Assembly (NCBI RefSeq): GCF_020595055.1
Contig: NZ_JAJDOO010000013.1
Coordinates: 1-64,000 of the forward strand
Direction of reading: 5' to 3'
Origin: Desulfosporosinus shakirovi
GTDB taxonomy: Bacteria; Bacillota; Desulfitobacteriia; Desulfitobacteriales; Desulfitobacteriaceae
DNA: 64,000 bases
Part shown: piece by piece, positions 1 through 8,925 of the stretch
Numbering within the stretch: position 1 is the stretch's first letter
How the letters are laid out: each line of letters starts with the position of its first letter
The notes under the pieces: model-generated
The model's input: only the letters and a program-made list of their open reading frames with translations
Database searches by the model: none
What the model was told of the DNA's origin: nothing
Made by a program: the position numbers and the translations under genes

Positions 1-736
1 CATACCTAACTAATCCTTGTCTTGACGAACTATTCAGGTGTCTGGATACTTCAGACGGGGTCAGGTCTAAAACCTTAGCGATTTCTCCGGTTGTCTGGGG
101 TCCTTCTCGCAAGAGGGAAATAATTTGGCTGTCTACCAATTTCTCGATCACTGTTTCCTTAAACAATTTAGTAAACTCGTCACTGCTGAAAAAATTATAA
201 TACACTTCCTCTGATTGGACGGGTATTCTCATTCTTTCTCTTTCCACCAGTCTAATGTAGGGGACGATATCGGCAACTGCTTGGATTCTGGACTTTAGGA
301 CCAAGTCGTCGATTCCTTCCCCTTTGCCGAGAGATCCTAACTCCTTCACCTGTTTGCCAAAATCAGTCATAATTTCAGCAAACAAGTTCCCATCAGCTGA
401 AGACATCGTTTCGATCCTTAATCTGTCCGGGTTCAGGCCGATGTGCTCCATTATTTTCTTACATAGGAGTACCATGTTCAGCGCATGATAATTTCCTTGG
501 GTACCATAATTACAATCATTGTACTTACAACCGCCCAGAAACACTCCATCCATTCCATTTGAAAAAGCCCTTAAGACAAATGACAGGTCAACTCTGCCAG
601 TACACATAACACGAATAACCCTGCTCTCAGGTGTATATTGTAGTCTGGACACGCCAGCTAGGTCTGCAGCCCCGTATGCTCACGATTGGCAGACAAACCC
701 TAATATTTTTGGTTTAAATTTAAGTCTGGTACTCAT
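1..736 (-). CDS. mvhD: MvhD-like hydrogenase iron-sulfur (delta) subunit, selenocysteine-containing, with C-terminal winged helix; runs off the left edge
   Basis: MvhD-type proteins carry a [2Fe-2S] cluster and pass electrons between HdrA and a redox partner in the cytoplasm. The ORF track breaks at an in-frame UGA (682-680), but reading through gives one continuous frame of 245 codons to the window edge. The N-terminus reads ILGFVCQS-U-AYGAADLAGVSR, where the family has C-x-x-C followed by SYAGADLAG, so the UGA replaces the second Cys (residue 19). Further Cys follow in the conserved VMCTGRVD and GGCKYNDCNY segments. From about residue 140 there is a non-MvhD extension ending in an ArsR-like helix-turn-helix (TGEIAKVLDLTPSEVSRHL, about residues 212-230). 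The ATG at 736 is preceded by GGCGGTGAG. It lies 51 bp after the HdrA-like gene. In the BamB-F arrangement this is the BamF position. The C-terminus is outside the window. Confidence 0.85.
641..682 (-). promoter_or_regulatory. UGA (Sec) codon and SECIS-like hairpin in the mvhD-like gene
   Basis: The UGA at 682-680 is followed after 19 nt by a stem UAGCUGG (660-654), loop CGUGU (653-649) and CCAG-A-CUA (648-641), i.e. 7 base pairs with one bulged A and a GU inside the apical loop. Bacterial SECIS elements sit inside the reading frame just after the UGA and present GU in the loop to SelB. The position and shape fit; no folding energy was computed. Confidence 0.65.
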
Positions 737-787
737 GCTTTTCTCACCGCCTTACTTCGTAATCCTGTCTTTGTGCATAGCGAACAT

Positions 788-3700
788 CTACAAGCCTGCA
801 ACCGCTGCATCGATTTGGCTCAATATCTGCTCATCGGTAAAGTTCTTAAGTTGAATAGCCCCTGTCGGACATACTGTGTTACAAAGACCATCCCCCTTGC
901 ATAGAGGAGGATTAACCCCAGCTTTTCTGCCTTGTGGTGTCATCATGAACTCGATGGCACCATACGAACACGCCGTGATACATGCCCCGCAGGAAATGCA
1001 GTCATTCCCATTCACCTCTGCAACAGCGCCTGAGGCTACCACTGAATCACGTGAGAGCAGAGTTAAGGCCCGGCCTGCGGCTGCATAAGACTGACTAATC
1101 GTTTCCGCTATATGCTTGGGATAGTGAGCCATTCCGCAAAGATAAACGCCATCGACAGCAAACTCAACAGGCCTTAGTTTGACATGAGCCTCTTTGAAAA
1201 AACCATCTTGATTGGTAGTTACCTTGAATAGGTCAACAGCCTCCTGACTTCCCGCTGACGGAATAACAGCGACAGCTAAAGCGAGTTTATCAGCATCAAT
1301 TTCAAGCTTCTTACCTAAAATAAGATCAGTCACACTAATTCTTAAGACATTCCGACCATCCTCGTCAACAGCTTCTTCCACCTGAGGTTGATCCTGCGCC
1401 TCATAGCGGATGAACCTTACGTCCTTACCAGCCGCTTCTCGGTAATAATCCTCTTTTAACCCATAGGTCCTCATATCCCTAAACAGAATGTAGATATCCA
1501 TCTGGGGGTTTAGCTCTTTTAGTTTCAGGGCGTTTTTGATAGACTCGCTGCAACATATTCTACTACAGTAGTTTCTGTCTTCATTTCTGCAACCTACGCA
1601 TTGAATCATCACTAGACTCCGAGTGTTAAGCAGGCTTTCTTCTTTTTTGACGATTTGCTCTTCTAACTCCAAGTGGGTTATTACCCTGTCATCTTTTCCA
1701 TAAAGGTACTCGATGGGTTGGTATTCTTCAGCACCTGTAGCAAGAATGGTTGCCCCATGCTTTATCTCGGTGACTCTTCCTTGAGCTTTCACCTTGGTAA
1801 TGAAATTTCCCACAAAACCGCCTGTCTCAGTGATGGCTGCCTCGGTATAGACACGGATTAAGGGGTGCTGATAAACTTGGCGAATCACATCGTGCAAATA
1901 TTCTTGAACATCCAACCCTTCCAAGGTGTAATGAATTCTGCGCGCCATTCCCCCCAGGTCGGTATCCTTTTCCACCAGGTAAACTTCATGTCCTTGGTTA
2001 GCCACGCTCAGAGCACTGGTCAGGCCGGCTACGCCTCCTCCGACCACTAAGGCCGTCTTATTGACGTTCAGCGCAAATTCCTGCAAAGGTTTCAAATGGC
2101 TAGACCGGGCTACCGACATCCGGATTAGATCCTTTGCCTTATGGGTGGCCTCTTCCTTTTCCTTCGAGTGGACCCAGGAGCAATGTTCTCTAATATTAGC
2201 CATATCTAAATAATATTGATTAATTCCCGCCTCCCGAAGGGTGTCCCTGAATAACGGTTCAAGGGTCCTGATGGAGCATGCAGCGATAACCAATCGATTG
2301 AGTCCTTTTTCCTTGGCCATGTCTGCAATTTCTTTGGCAGAATTTGTGGCACATGAAAATAACTGTTCCTGGGCGTAGACAACATTAGGTAAGGTTAAGG
2401 CATATTCAACGGCGGAAGGTACATTTACTACCCTTGAGATATTAGCCCCGCAATGACATACAAAGACGCCTACCTTTGGTTCCTCTTGGGATACATCCCT
2501 TTCCGGCGGATAGATCCTTTCTTTGGACAGCTTCCCTCTTCTGTAGTCAAGAAGTTCACCACATTGCGAGCCAGCTCCGCTGGCGGTATAAACCGACTCA
2601 GGAATATCTGCAGGACCCTGGAAGGATCCGCTGACAAAGACCCCAGGCTTAGTGGCCTCCATAGGATTGGAAAGACCTGTTTTACAGAATCCGTGGGAAT
2701 TGAGCTCGATGCCGAACTTATCGGCCAGAGCCTGATAATTAGCAGGGGGATTCAAGCCTATGGATAATACCACCATGTCGAATTCTTCTTCTTTTACTCC
2801 ATCATCCGGTGTTGAATATCTAATCGTTACATTGTTGCTTTTCGGGATCTCTTTTCCTATGGATACGTAGCTTCTAATAAATCGAACCCCGGGAAGTTGC
2901 TCTGCTTTTTGGAAATATCGCTCTAAATCCTTGTTATGTGTTCGAACATCGTTATGGAATATGGTACACTCGGCCTCTGCGTCATGCTCTTTGGTGAGAA
3001 TCACCTGTTTCTGGGCGTAGGAGCAACATACGGCTGAACAATAGCTATTCCCGCCTGCCGGGTTAACTTGTCTGGACCCGACACATTGAATCCACGCTAT
3101 TTTATGAGGATGCTTTTTGTCGGAAGCTCGCAGTATCTCCCCTTCATATGCCCCGGAAGGACTTAATATCCGTTCATAATCAAGACTGGTTACTACGTTC
3201 TTAAACTTCCCGTAGCCATAGTCATTCCGGAGCTTGGGGTCAAATGGCTCAAACCCCAATGCTAGAATGATGGCCCCTACATTTACTTCTACCTTCTCCG
3301 CCGTTTGATTAAAATCTATGGCGTCAGCCTTACAGATTGCTTGGCAAATAGTACATTTCTTTTCTTTAAGGTAAAGGCAACTTTCATCAATATAAGTGGC
3401 AAGCGGAATTGCTTGAGTAAAATATATATGAATCGCTTTATTCTGAGATATTTCCTGATTAAATTGATCAGGGTATTTAACCGGGCAGTATTCTACACAG
3501 GCTTTACACCCCGTGCATTTGCTCTCGTCAACGTATTTGGGCTTTTTAATCAAGGTTACTTTGAAGTTCCCTGCTTCCCCGTCTACACTGTCAACTTCAG
3601 TATAGGTTAGGACCTCAATATTCGGCTGCCGGTCGACCTCGACCAGTTTGGGGTTGAGTATTCAACTGGAGCAGTCATTGGTTGGAAAGGTCTTGTCAAG

Positions 3701-3892
3701 CTGGGCCATATGACCACCAATACTCGGCGCTTTGTCAACCAAGTAAACCTTATAACCGGCAGCAGCAAGATCAAGGGAGGCTTGAATACCGCTGATCCCT
3801 CCACCAATAACCATTACGTCTCCAAAATTATTGTTTCCACCACGATTACAAAGTTGTTGAATTTGTTCTTTTAGCAATAGTTCTTGTTCCAC
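788..3892 (-). CDS. hdrA: HdrA-like FAD/Fe-S subunit (BamE-type), selenocysteine-containing
   Basis: Long HdrA-like flavoprotein of 1034 residues that distributes electrons through FAD and several [4Fe-4S] clusters; HdrA proteins can be the site of flavin-based electron bifurcation. It is split into two ORFs by a UGA at 3664-3662, and both pieces are in the same frame. FAD-binding GGGISG lies at about residue 31. The motif [15 protein letters not shown] puts the UGA (residue 77) at the family Cys of NDCxxC. Next come a ferredoxin motif C126-x2-C129-x2-C132-x3-C, a CxCG segment (VCHCGANIS), a second FAD domain (VVGGGVAGL) and two C-terminal four-Cys motifs ([11 protein letters not shown] and [11 protein letters not shown]). 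The GTG start at 3892 follows AGAGGTGAT. It sits between fdhD and the MvhD-like gene, as BamE would. Assignment to HdrA family is firm; the physiological partner is inference. Confidence 0.88.
3629..3664 (-). promoter_or_regulatory. UGA (Sec) codon and SECIS-like hairpin in the hdrA-like gene
   Basis: The UGA (3664-3662) is followed by 15 nt, then stem CUGGUCG (3646-3640), tetraloop AGGU (3639-3636) and CGACCGG (3635-3629): seven pairs including one U-G, with GU in the loop. The loop resembles the AGGU of the E. coli fdhF SECIS. Read directly from sequence; recognition by SelB is inferred. Confidence 0.75.
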
Positions 3893-3956
3893 TTTCTATC
3901 ACCTCTTTAGGTTTTATGTGCGCATACTGTCCAAGTACCGGATCAGCCAGCCGCAC

Positions 3957-4819
3957 CTAGTTTGCAGAGCAGTCAAGCCGCTCCGGGTGTGAATACACCA
4001 ACAGGCGATTTCCACGTGCATGACCAATTAGAGCAATGCCTAGATCGCAAGCAAGTGAAACGGCGATCCCCGTCGGCGAATGACGCGAAACAACAACCGG
4101 GACCTGCATCTTTGCGGCCTTAAGCAACATCTCCGACGAAACTCGACCAGTGGTCAGCAACAATCGGTCTCGGGTTGATAGTGCCCTCTCTAGACATTCG
4201 CCATGGATCTTGTCCAAAGTGTTATGTCGTCCGATATCCTCGGCCACTACCAGCAGATTCCCAGTATCGGACAAAGCTGAAGTGTGTACACCACCACTAA
4301 GTCGGTACAGATCCATCTTCTCTTGAAGTTGCCCCATTAGAGACAACACTTCCGTAGCCTTCACAACAAGACCCGATTCAACCTTCTGTCCGTACGTTTT
4401 GAAAACTGAACCTCCACCGCACCCTGAGGTGAGTGTCCGTTCGAGCCACTGTCAATATCCTCAATAAGGCAGGGGTGGATTTCGGGATACTGGGTACCAA
4501 GGATTCGGCAATTCAAACTCGGGGTCAATCAGCCTCACATCAACCAGTGATTCCACTTCACACATCTTCATCATCACCACTTCGCTGATACCTGAGATGA
4601 TTCCCTCTCCGTACAGGAATCCAAGGACAAGACACTCCACTCCATCTTAGTTGGAGTACACTGGATGGTGACCAATTCCTGGTGATTCACATAGATTGTG
4701 AGTCCCGTCTCGCTTGGCACGTGAACTGAGATCCTGCTCCAACCCTCTTCCGAAAAGCGATCACCGACTATTTCCACGGCCACATTTTTCATATATGATA
4801 CGCCAATTTCCTTTTTCAT
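3957..4819 (-). pseudogene. fdhD: fdhD, formate dehydrogenase accessory sulfurtransferase, degenerate
   Basis: FdhD transfers sulfur to the Mo/W-bis-MGD cofactor of formate dehydrogenases and is needed for their activity. The N-terminal part (4819 to about 4640) encodes TIYVNHQELVTIQCTPTKME in frame; the rest continues in another frame as CLVLGFLYGEGIISGISEV and later TSGCGGG (the FdhD cysteine motif) and GRHNTLDK. The frame change falls at a tandem TGGAG-TGGAG duplication near 4640; removing one copy restores the family sequence. A second lesion is about 63 nt (4502-4440) between ELPN and RTLTSGCGGG that has no family counterpart and carries two in-frame TGA codons. The C-terminal 135 codons (3957-4364) remain open from a GTG but lack the N-terminal half. 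It is embedded between the HdrD-like and HdrA-like genes. Probably non-functional. Confidence 0.8.
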
Positions 4820-4837
4820 GCTTAGCTTCTCCGTCCT

Positions 4838-5844
4838 CTAAATGATTTCCTGGAGAATCTCCGTGATGTCCTTAACCTGTATGACGTCATCATAATTCAG
4901 GACTAACCTGCTATCTTCAAAATTGGTGATGCAATAGGGGCAGGAAGTAACCATCACCTCAGCACCAACTCCAATAGCTTGATCCAATCTAAGATTGGCG
5001 AATCTGTCGGACTTTTGAGTTTCCATCCAAATCCTGCCCCCGCCCATTCCGCAACACATACTATCTTCCCGCGACTCCTCCATCTCGTTTAATATCAAAC
5101 CAGGTATCTTTTTTAAGACCCCTCGCGGTTCGTCATAGATGCCATTATGCCGACCTAAATAACATGGGTCATGATACGTAACTTTCTTCTCATACTCCTT
5201 GCTGATCTGGAGTCTTCCCCCATTTATAAGCTCGAACAAATACTGGGATATATGAATCACCTCAAAGTTCACATTGAATTCTGGATACTCATTCTTGAAA
5301 GTGTGATAGCAATGAGGGGAAGAAACAAGAATCTTTTTGACACCGTTATCGGAGCTACCTTCTTCAATCTTGAGTCATAGCTTAAGTAGCAACCCGGAAA
5401 ATACAAGATTTCCATCCCTTCGGTGAATGTTTTTACCGAAAGACCCTCTGCCCATTCTGCCCTCTTGCTTCGCGCTTCACCAAAGGGGTTTCCTTCTGCA
5501 AAAAGGCCTGCACTTGCGGCGCGGACAGGCTTGACGGCCTCTGGGAAAACACCATATCCCGTGGCAAATCTGCGCAAGGCAATCATGTTATTGACCTGCT
5601 TTACGTCCCTGGGACATCTCTGCTGGCATTTTTCACAGGTAGTACAACGCCAGATCTCTTCATTTTCTATTTCAGTCAAACCGAAGGTTGCCTCTCGGAT
5701 CAGCTTACGCATACTGAAGGTTCTGACCTTGTTCCAGGGACAAACAGTATCGCATTTTCCGCATTGATAGCAGAATTTGACGGCATCTGCACCACTCTCT
5801 TTGATTTCATCGATTGCCTCTTTGAAGGGAGCTACTGTCTCCAC
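4838..5844 (-). pseudogene. HdrD-like Fe-S/CCG-domain protein (BamD-type), broken by internal deletion
   Basis: HdrD-type proteins hold two [4Fe-4S] clusters and two CCG domains that bind a noncubane cluster. The N-terminal part (5844 to about 5383, GTG start after AAGGAGGG) has CYQCGKCDTVCP and CTTCEKCQQRCP and reaches YFPGCYLSYDSRLKKVA. The frame then fails. A different frame resumes at about 5380 with NGVKKILVSSPHCYHTF and runs through the second CCG motif (SMCCGMGGGR, SCPYCITNF) to 4838. Compared with the family, some 50-60 residues including the first CCG Cys pair are missing, so this is an out-of-frame deletion of roughly 150-180 bp, not a simple frameshift. The second part has an open frame from an internal ATG (5272) but lacks both ferredoxin motifs. 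Confidence 0.8.
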
Positions 5845-5875
5845 TATTTATAATCCCTCCTTTCCCATTAACGCT

Positions 5876-6424
5876 TTAGCCCTTCCGGGACATTCGGACA
5901 AAGTTATCCAATAGTCTCTGGGCTCCATATTTGTCTAGCAATGATTTCAATCCCATTTCCAGCGCGATCTGCTTCTCTTTTTCTTTAACTTCCTCATTGA
6001 CTTCTTCTTCGTATTCTTCATAAACCAGAGCTCCAACAGTGCATACCTTTACACACTTAGGCTCATGACCTAGCTCATCCTCACACATATCACATTTCAA
6101 TGGAAGACCAGAATCAGGTTCCCTAAATAGATCTCTTGACGGGCAGGAAGCTCCGCAGAAGCTGCACTCGCTGTATTCTTTTCCGTTGATCGTAAAAATC
6201 TGTCTGCCAACACATTCAGATTTGGTATATTCAGTAGCACGTATCGGCACATACTCATCATTCAGTACATCCATAACCAACCGAATCCGAGACCTAGCAG
6301 GATTGATGCTGCTGTATTTCGGCTTGGCGTGAAATGCAGAACAGGCCAACTCACAGGCACGACATGCAATGCATTTGTCTAGATTAACTTTAATTAATTT
6401 AACTTTTTTCTTTTCACCCTTCAC
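5876..6424 (-). CDS. Ferredoxin-like four-cluster Fe-S subunit of AOR (BamC-type)
   Basis: Electron-transfer partner expected to sit next to the tungsten enzyme. The 182-residue protein has CIACRACELAC near the N-terminus, CSFCGASCP in the middle and CDMCEDELG...CVKVC after it, i.e. several Cys groups typical of DMSO-reductase/HycB-like ferredoxins. The C-terminal 50 residues are Glu/Lys-rich and probably helical. I prefer the GTG at 6424, which has GGAGGT 7 nt upstream and overlaps the AOR stop (GTGAAGGGTGA); a GTG three codons earlier (6433) is also open. Tight coupling to the AOR gene supports a complex. Confidence 0.85.
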   Translation of the reverse strand: MKGEKKKVKLIKVNLDKCIACRACELACSAFHAKPKYSSINPARSRIRLVMDVLNDEYVPIRATEYTKSECVGRQIFTINGKEYSECSFCGASCPSRDLFREPDSGLPLKCDMCEDELGHEPKCVKVCTVGALVYEEYEEEVNEEVKEKEKQIALEMGLKSLLDKYGAQRLLDNFVRMSRKG

Positions 6425-8351
6425 GGATCTCACCTCCGTCGCTTGTCAAGATCCCCCTCTGGATGAAGTCTTCACTCACGTAATCCAAGCCTAATTTGTT
6501 CAAGGTCTCTTTGGTTGGAATTCCTTCGTTTGTCCAGCCCTTGAAAGCATAATACCCATCGAGATATGCTTGTTCCTTCTCATGTTCTCTAATCTTCCAG
6601 TGGTCGGCAGGCGGAGCCTCATCAATTCTTCTTAAGCCTCTTCGGTTATTAATGGCTCTAACCAAAGTTCGGTTCCTAGCAGCTATTTTCCATAGTTTGT
6701 CCGTATCCAGCTCAAATCCACTGGCATAGGAGATGAATTCCGGCAAATTATACATATGATACGCAGGCCTGCAACCAAATTGGCCTCTAAAGGAGGACAA
6801 CCAAGCGCAAGTCCCGATGGAGTCATCAACATAATGCATCATTTCGTTCCAATCAGTAATGTTAACAGACTCTTCTATTGAAGGATCTACACGCGGCTCC
6901 CATTCTAAGAACCATTTCTTGAACCTCTCCGGAGCAGCTTCCCAGCCTTCTACAAGTTTTTTTCTCTTTTCTAAATCAGGCTCTGGTGCCTGGGGATACG
7001 ACCCTTCAATCTGGGTGATAGACATCTTCTCACCGGTGGCATACATTAGATAATAGGGGAAATTTACTTTTCCCAACTTAAGAGGCACCTGCTCCACTTT
7101 TTTAGTGGTATTATGGTCATATTTTTCCGCACCCCGGCCAATCTTACGAGCCGCCCAATAAACGCCATCGGCTAAAGCATCACCAACAAACCCTTCACGC
7201 CGAACCGTGATATCAAGCAGATAGAAGAATCTTTCCGCGTTATCAGCTGGGAAGTCTGGCAGGTCCTCGTTAGTTAGAACGCCGGCTTCGTAAAGTTCAA
7301 CAGCGAAGGCCAGAAGCTGGGGTGTTGCAAATCCATCCATTCCATACTGTGTGGTTCTGGCCAGCATCTCATAACTAAAACTAAAATCTTCCACATAGGC
7401 CGCCATCATATAGATAAGCCTGTTGAAGCATTTTGTGAAGAATTTCCTCCCATCTTCCAGTTCAAGCATTTGCTTACACATCTTCGGACAGTTGTAGCAA
7501 CCAACCCAGCGCAAGCGCGCTTTATCAGTAGTCGTTACATCATTCTTGTAAACATCTTCAGTAAAATAACCTCTCCGTCGCTCCCGGGCATTGCCCCAAG
7601 CGAAATTTTCCATGTGCCAGGCATCATTAGAAGGATCCAAACGCATCGGATCTCCATTCTCCGGATCATCAGCAATCGACTTATACTTGGGTTCGCACAG
7701 CCCCCAAAGTTCAATCGGATGGGCAACATTGATGTCCTTTGTGCCACGTATAGCTATCGCCTTTAACCTTTTATCCCCCATAACCACACCTGCCATACGG
7801 GCTGCAGCAGAGCTGGCGTGTTCGATGCTCGCACCATAAACTCTGTTCTCACCAGCTAAGCCGATAGCAGCCACTTGGGCACTGGCATCCAACTCAGCTT
7901 GAAGGATTCCTTGTGTTTCCATAGCACCTTTACCCTGCAGATGGGAGGCATCACGAATTTCCACTTTGTCATTATTTATCCACAAATAAACCAGATTAGG
8001 GGACTTACCCCGAATGATTATTCTGTCGTAACCGGCATATTTCATTTCCGTTCCAAAATATCCACCCAACATTGAATTAACAAAAAGGTTTGTCTGTGGA
8101 CTAATAGTATTGACAATGCAACGATTGGCACCGGGAACCGGTGTGCAATTTAAAAGACCGCTGCTGAATATTATTAGATTATCGGGAGAAAAGGGTTCAG
8201 TTTCCGGAGGAACCCTATCCCATATTATCTTCGCGGCAGTACCCTGCCCCCCCAGATGCAGTTCTGTTAATCGGGGGTCAGTTTCTACCCTCTCAATGCT
8301 TCCTCGAGATAAATCAATTTCCAAATTATACCCTGTCTCTGCGCACCTCAT
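6414..8351 (-). CDS. Tungsten-containing aldehyde:ferredoxin oxidoreductase family protein (BamB-like)
   Basis: 645 residues, the usual AOR/BamB length (about 600-660). The N-terminal AOR domain includes LGGQGTAAKIIWDRV and the cofactor-binding stretch IEHASSAAARMAGVVMGDKR. The [4Fe-4S] ligands are visible as C285-x2-C288-x3-C292 (GCYNCPKMC), and the late family motif D510-SIGT-C515 supplies the last ligand and a pterin contact. AOR enzymes oxidise aldehydes to acids; BamB relatives reduce benzoyl-CoA to the dienoyl-CoA at very low potential. The gene order with ferredoxin, HdrD-, HdrA- and MvhD-like subunits supports a BamB-type complex over a stand-alone AOR, but BamG-I-like genes are not in the window and the substrate cannot be read from sequence. 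Expression is probably sigma-54-dependent (promoter at 8674-8689). Confidence 0.88.
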   Translation of the reverse strand: MRCAETGYNLEIDLSRGSIERVETDPRLTELHLGGQGTAAKIIWDRVPPETEPFSPDNLIIFSSGLLNCTPVPGANRCIVNTISPQTNLFVNSMLGGYFGTEMKYAGYDRIIIRGKSPNLVYLWINNDKVEIRDASHLQGKGAMETQGILQAELDASAQVAAIGLAGENRVYGASIEHASSAAARMAGVVMGDKRLKAIAIRGTKDINVAHPIELWGLCEPKYKSIADDPENGDPMRLDPSNDAWHMENFAWGNARERRRGYFTEDVYKNDVTTTDKARLRWVGCYNCPKMCKQMLELEDGRKFFTKCFNRLIYMMAAYVEDFSFSYEMLARTTQYGMDGFATPQLLAFAVELYEAGVLTNEDLPDFPADNAERFFYLLDITVRREGFVGDALADGVYWAARKIGRGAEKYDHNTTKKVEQVPLKLGKVNFPYYLMYATGEKMSITQIEGSYPQAPEPDLEKRKKLVEGWEAAPERFKKWFLEWEPRVDPSIEESVNITDWNEMMHYVDDSIGTCAWLSSFRGQFGCRPAYHMYNLPEFISYASGFELDTDKLWKIAARNRTLVRAINNRRGLRRIDEAPPADHWKIREHEKEQAYLDGYYAFKGWTNEGIPTKETLNKLGLDYVSEDFIQRGILTSDGGEIREG

Positions 8352-8673
8352 TTTTCAACCCCTCTATTTAAATATGTTTTTATTTTTCTTCCATCCGCTC
8401 GAAGGTTAACCCCACCCAAAATCCGGACCCTATTATCAGCTGAGTTTAAAATTAGAATACACCTATAGGTTCTGGAGCTAAGTAATTACCTCTATTGTTT
8501 GGTGTAGCACGTGCACTCAGAATTTTTGTTATATGTTTTCGATACATTTAACTATCTGCAAGATTCAGTCGAATATTATACTGTTCTGCAGATTTTCCTG
8601 AGAATTTTGCAATCGCCTCCTTCTTTTTTGTTTTTTTATAATATTTAGATAATTCACTTAACGCAAAGTCTAT

Positions 8674-8689
8674 TGCAAGTGTAATGCCA
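8674..8689 (-). promoter_or_regulatory. Sigma-54 (-24/-12) promoter of the AOR/Hdr cluster
   Basis: Minus-strand TGGCATTACACTTGCA matches TGGCAyr-N4-TTGCw with exact GG-to-GC spacing. The start site would be near 8662, leaving a leader of about 310 nt before the AOR start at 8351. The leader (8352-8662) holds an SD-like AAGAAGGAGGCGA at its 5' end and a GCACGTGC palindrome at 8507-8514, but no gene I can support. The activator gene lies directly upstream. Confidence 0.75.
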
Positions 8690-8764
8690 ATTTTTCACAC
8701 CTCTCGCCCCATTCTATTATCGACTAGTCGGAATCTAGAGTCGAATTGTCAAAAATCAATGCCC

Positions 8765-8782
8765 AACGGTTTAAGATCCGTT
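8765..8782. repeat. 18-bp palindrome upstream of the sigma-54 promoter
   Basis: AACGG-N8-CCGTT, about 75-90 bp upstream of the -24 element, a typical place for an enhancer-binding-protein site. A second palindrome, CGACTAGTCG, lies at 8721-8730. No sequence-specific match to a known regulator is claimed. Confidence 0.4.
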
Positions 8783-8803
8783 ATTTTTAAAATAATTAAA
8801 ATA

Positions 8804-8853
8804 AGAGAATGATAGATAACACTGCAAAATTGCAGTGTTATCTATCATTCTCT
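8804..8853 (-). terminator. Perfect 24-bp inverted repeat, likely terminator of the upstream activator gene
   Basis: Two perfect 24-nt arms (8804-8827 and 8830-8853) separated by only AA. On the minus strand it is followed by TTATTTTAATTATTTT. The arm length and perfection are unusual for a terminator, so a regulatory or mobile-derived origin is possible. Confidence 0.55.
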
Positions 8854-8880
8854 ATAAATAGACTATTGGATCACAGCTTG

Positions 8881-8925
8881 AACTAAGTCATATCTGCATC
8901 GAAATAATGCAAGTATGACTTAGTT
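8881..8925. repeat. Imperfect hairpin between activator gene and AOR promoter
   Basis: Arms AACTAAGTCATA (8881-8892) and TATGACTTAGTT (8914-8925) enclose a second pairing TGCAT/ATGCA. It is followed by the 12-bp palindrome TTTCCTAGGAAA (8924-8935). No T-run follows on either strand, so it is probably not a simple terminator. Confidence 0.45.

Noticed and set aside
4452-4463. Two in-frame TGA codons in the fdhD remnant as further selenocysteine sites
   Set aside because: They lie in a 63-nt stretch with no counterpart in FdhD, not at Cys positions, and the gene is already frameshifted.
8500-8518. TGGTGT-N7-GCACTC in the AOR leader as a further copy of the SDR/TRAP operator
   Set aside because: Spacing is 7 instead of 6 and it lies downstream of the promoter.
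8548-8694. A 48-codon protein-like minus-strand frame overlapping the sigma-54 promoter
   Set aside because: No ATG, GTG or TTG start, preceded by an in-frame stop, and it overlaps the promoter; possibly a relic but not supportable as a gene.
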